A DNA stretch of 64,000 bases from Acestrorhynchus altus. Lineage: Eukaryota > Chordata > Actinopteri > Characiformes > Acestrorhynchidae. The notes under the pieces are model-generated. The model did no database searches. It had not been told where the DNA came from and saw only the letters and a list, made by a program, of their open reading frames with translations. Location of the stretch: positions 22,780,617 to 22,844,616 of the forward strand of contig CM067508.1 in the NCBI GenBank assembly GCA_034509495.1, read 5' to 3'. This document shows, in pieces, positions 61,159 through 64,000 of the stretch. Made by a program: the position numbers and the translations under genes. Every line of letters begins with the position of its first letter. Position 1 is the first letter of the stretch.

Positions 61159-61223
<65 letters not shown>
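61159..61223. repeat. (CA)n microsatellite
   Basis: Pure AC for about 65 bp. Confidence 0.95.
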
Positions 61224-61227
<4 letters not shown>

Positions 61228-62057
61228 GCACACTAAAGCAGTATCAGATGACAGTGAAATGCTGCAGTGGGGGCAGAGAGGATGTGCAGTGCTGGCAGTG
61301 ATGAAGCATCACTGCTCACACATTCACACGGTCTACACACACCCCTGCTGAATATTTCAAAGGAGGAACTGTTTAGACACTTTTGATATCTTCAATTATA
61401 AATTACAGGCCTACTTACAATCTAAACACTTATCAACAAAATCAATACAACAGAAAATGCCCGATATTCAGTACAAGGGACATTTCAAAGCTTCTGGTTC
61501 TGCACACAGTATTTATCAACAGTTTCAACAGAGATTTTCGAAAAAATCCAACTTTTAATGCCCTATAATGCCCTTCCACAGTTATATGGAAGCATTTCTG
61601 AATAATGAACATATTAAGGAATGTTTCTATCTGGCACTCAAATATGTAATTTGAAAATCTGGAACCTACATACTGAGGTGAAAAAAATTAAATGAAGTAG
61701 GGACTGGTACTGTACAATAGCTGGGACTATACTTTATTAAGGTACAATAAAGTACCTTTCAGCCAAAATCCTTTTCTCTGGTCAGGTTTTTGTACCAGTT
61801 AAGGTATTATTATGTACCACAATTACAAATATAGCACCTTTGAGGGTACATTTATGGAACCCTCTCTTATAGTGCATATACATTTCCATGTAATATCAGA
61901 GACATGTCTGATATCATGGGTCAGGAACTAAAATCACACAAGACCCTACCATATGCATGTGTGGCCTCCTGTATTGAATATGGATGTGTTCCTGCTGGAG
62001 TCAGAAATGGAATGTCTAACCCATCTGGCATCCACTATCACACCTCACTCAAACTCT

Positions 62058-62079
62058 AATAATAATAATAATAATAATG
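62058..62079. repeat. (AAT)n microsatellite
   Basis: Seven AAT units. Confidence 0.9.
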
Positions 62080-62194
62080 ATAAATAATAAAGCATAATGA
62101 CCAGTGTTAACTTATACATCTGGAGGTGTTCCCGAGGTGACATAAACAAAAATATCTCATACATGCAGAGAATTACATACACACTGGAGTTAAC

Positions 62195-62305
62195 TGTCTA
62201 GCTCAAGGGCTCTTGGGAGTCATGTCTTGCCAGTTCAGGGATTCAAACTGCCAAACTTCCAGTGACAATGCTGGTTCCCTAACCACTAGGCTATGGCTAC
62301 CCCAA
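62195..62305 (+). repeat. Fragment of the interspersed repeat at 6465-6750
   Basis: AAGGGCTCTTGGGAGTCATG followed by GGATTCAAACTGCCAAACTT and CCCTAACCACTAGGCTATGG. Diverged 3' part only. Confidence 0.5.
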
Positions 62306-63657
62306 CAGCACTTCATCAGTTCACATACTGTAAATGTCAGCACACAAAACACACACATGACTGCATATGAATGTGTAATTGTGAGGTGTATATAGTTTCA
62401 AGAGAAGGTGCCAGAGAAGATGTGATGTACTGGAGTGATACTAATATTAAAAAACATCATTATTGGGCCCCGGCAGCTGAATTATTCTGCTGAAAAATAT
62501 TCTTTCAGCATGTGTTTAAAGCCTGCGCTGCTGTCTAGCCACTGTGTCTGCTGCATTTCTAATGCAAGTCTTTTAATAACATGCCTTTTTCAGCACCGCT
62601 GCTAATTGAAGCCGAGAAAATTCCATGTGGTGGCAAAACTGTCTGTAAGTAGATGCTTCACCCTCCTGAGTTTCATGGGATGCTCCTCCAAATGCATATG
62701 CATGAAGGACAGAAGGCATTTAGCAATTTTCTATACACAACATAACTATTTCACTGCACATTTACAGGGAACTCTTGCCAACTCTGATGGCTACATGACT
62801 GTGTCAAAACATTTCCAAACAAAAGTATCAGTCTTGTGGGTTGTTGGCAGGTTGCAGTGGTCCGAACCAACCAAAAGTGCTCCAATGAAGAACTTACAAG
62901 ACTTACAGTCCAGATTTGTAATTAGTGCTTTGAGCCATAATTCAAGAATAACGTGCTGCACACACTCAGGTCTGGACAAGCTGAGAGATACAGAACCATC
63001 ACTGAGATGGTAGAGATATATTACCTGAAATATTCTTACACAGCACTACGTAGTTCTGGTGAACATTGTTCTGCTGAGCCCAGAGTAACAATCAATCAAT
63101 TCAAGTTTATTTATATAGCAGTCTTTATAACACAGCAGATAGCAAATACATTAAGCACAAAGAGGTGTAAAATAATAAATCAGTGATGACACAATGATTT
63201 TGCAACTGCTAAAGTAACATTGCTTCATAATGTTTCTTTAAAGGTTCTGCTGCTAACATCTTGCCTCCAGGACACCTCTCTCTCTCTCTCATGGCAGAGA
63301 TTTAGAGTGAAGCGAGCTCGGCCCTAGACTTTACACTCTTATTATCACTCTGTCTGGATGGATTGTAATACTCCAGATTACACACAACAAAGCTTACTAC
63401 ACACTTACATGCCAAGACACACATTTTACTCACACTTTAAACATATTTACTCACTAGCATACACACCCCTAATGAAGCAGTTTTAATATTATCGTCCAAA
63501 TCTGTTGCCCATGTCTTCCATCAGCTACCAATAGAACCTAAACAAAGCCCTGAAACGCAGCTTAGTAGTGTTATATATGACAGGCTGAATGAATAACTCA
63601 TGAAAGCACAAAGATGAGGGAGACCATGAGAATAAGAGAGAGAAATCAAGAAGAACA

Positions 63658-63722
63658 TGATGATGAGGATGATGATGATGATGAGGAGGAGGAGGAGGTA
63701 GAGGTGGAGGTGGAGGAAGGAA
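63658..63722. repeat. (GAT)n(GAG)n triplet tract
   Basis: GATGATGATGATGAGGAGGA followed by GGTGGAGGTGGAGG; non-coding as far as can be seen. Confidence 0.85.
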
Positions 63723-63874
63723 GAAAAGAATATTCTCTTGTCTTTTTGTCGTAAGACGGTTGCAGATAGATGTGGGTATCGAACTCTTAGGTAGATGAGT
63801 CTAATATGACTGGTGTAGACATTATTCCAAAGAGACAGTAATCCTCACCTTGCTTTAACAGACAGTGTGGTCAG

Positions 63875-63985
63875 CTCAGTCTAGTCAAGCGGGTCAAGCT
63901 GGTCAAGCTGGTAGACCTGTATAAGGTTTTCTTCTTTTGAGTTTGATGATCTAGCTGGTCAAGCTTTGCCCAAAGTGTCCCTGTT
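63875..63985. mobile_element. ACCAGC-rich MITE, cut by window end
   Basis: GTCAAGCTGGTCAAGCTGGT and CTAGCTGGTCAAGCTTTGCC match the 23055-23390 family. Confidence 0.5.
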
Positions 63986-64000
63986 CCCTGTCCTTGTTTA

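Larger units (their letters stand above)
57623..64000. other. Probable mapk8ip2 first intron, repeat-filled
   Basis: I searched both strands for the acidic EEFDDEDLSEITDD-type first exon of JIP proteins and did not find it. The stretch holds microsatellites, MITEs and Tc1 fragments listed separately, plus unique AT-rich sequence. It is called intronic because the gene must continue to the right. Confidence 0.6.

Overview
The window is animal nuclear DNA, almost certainly from a teleost fish and probably from the otophysan side (inference from the repeat families). It has vertebrate-type genes with GT-AG introns, long AT-rich non-coding stretches, many (CA)n, (GA)n and (GAA)n microsatellites, and a dense litter of Tc1/mariner elements, MITEs, LINE tails, tRNA-derived SINEs and solo LTRs of kinds common in fish genomes.

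Two protein-coding genes can be assembled exon by exon with matching splice phases. arsa (arylsulfatase A, + strand, 38018-42439) has eight exons and a complete 505-residue reading frame with every catalytic residue of the lysosomal enzyme. mapk8ip2 (JIP2/islet-brain-2 scaffold, - strand, 57622 down to 47034) is covered from its second coding exon to the stop codon in eleven exons; the first coding exon is not visible and should lie beyond 64000. The two genes are convergent (tail to tail), as MAPK8IP2 and ARSA are in the human 22q13.33 region. SHANK3, the next gene there, has no recognisable exon in the window.

Region by region: 1-37700 is gene-poor and made of transposon debris and microsatellites, including two solo LTRs with intact target duplications, a 1.65 kb Tc1-type element with long inverted repeats, a LINE tail nested in an older Tc1-type copy, and a perfect 80-bp-arm palindrome. 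37700-38017 is the arsa promoter, with a tandem CLEAR-like (TFEB-type) motif. 38018-42439 is arsa. 42440-47033 is the convergent spacer and mapk8ip2 3' UTR. 47034-57622 is mapk8ip2. 57623-64000 is most simply its first intron, filled with repeats.

The genes act separately: arsa encodes a lysosomal sulfatide-degrading enzyme; mapk8ip2 encodes a cytoplasmic JNK-pathway and kinesin-cargo scaffold used in neurons. I saw no unknown multi-gene system. The most unusual points are the very long, acidic, motif-repeating central exon of mapk8ip2, the tandem CLEAR-like box of arsa, and the perfect palindrome at 17233-17397.
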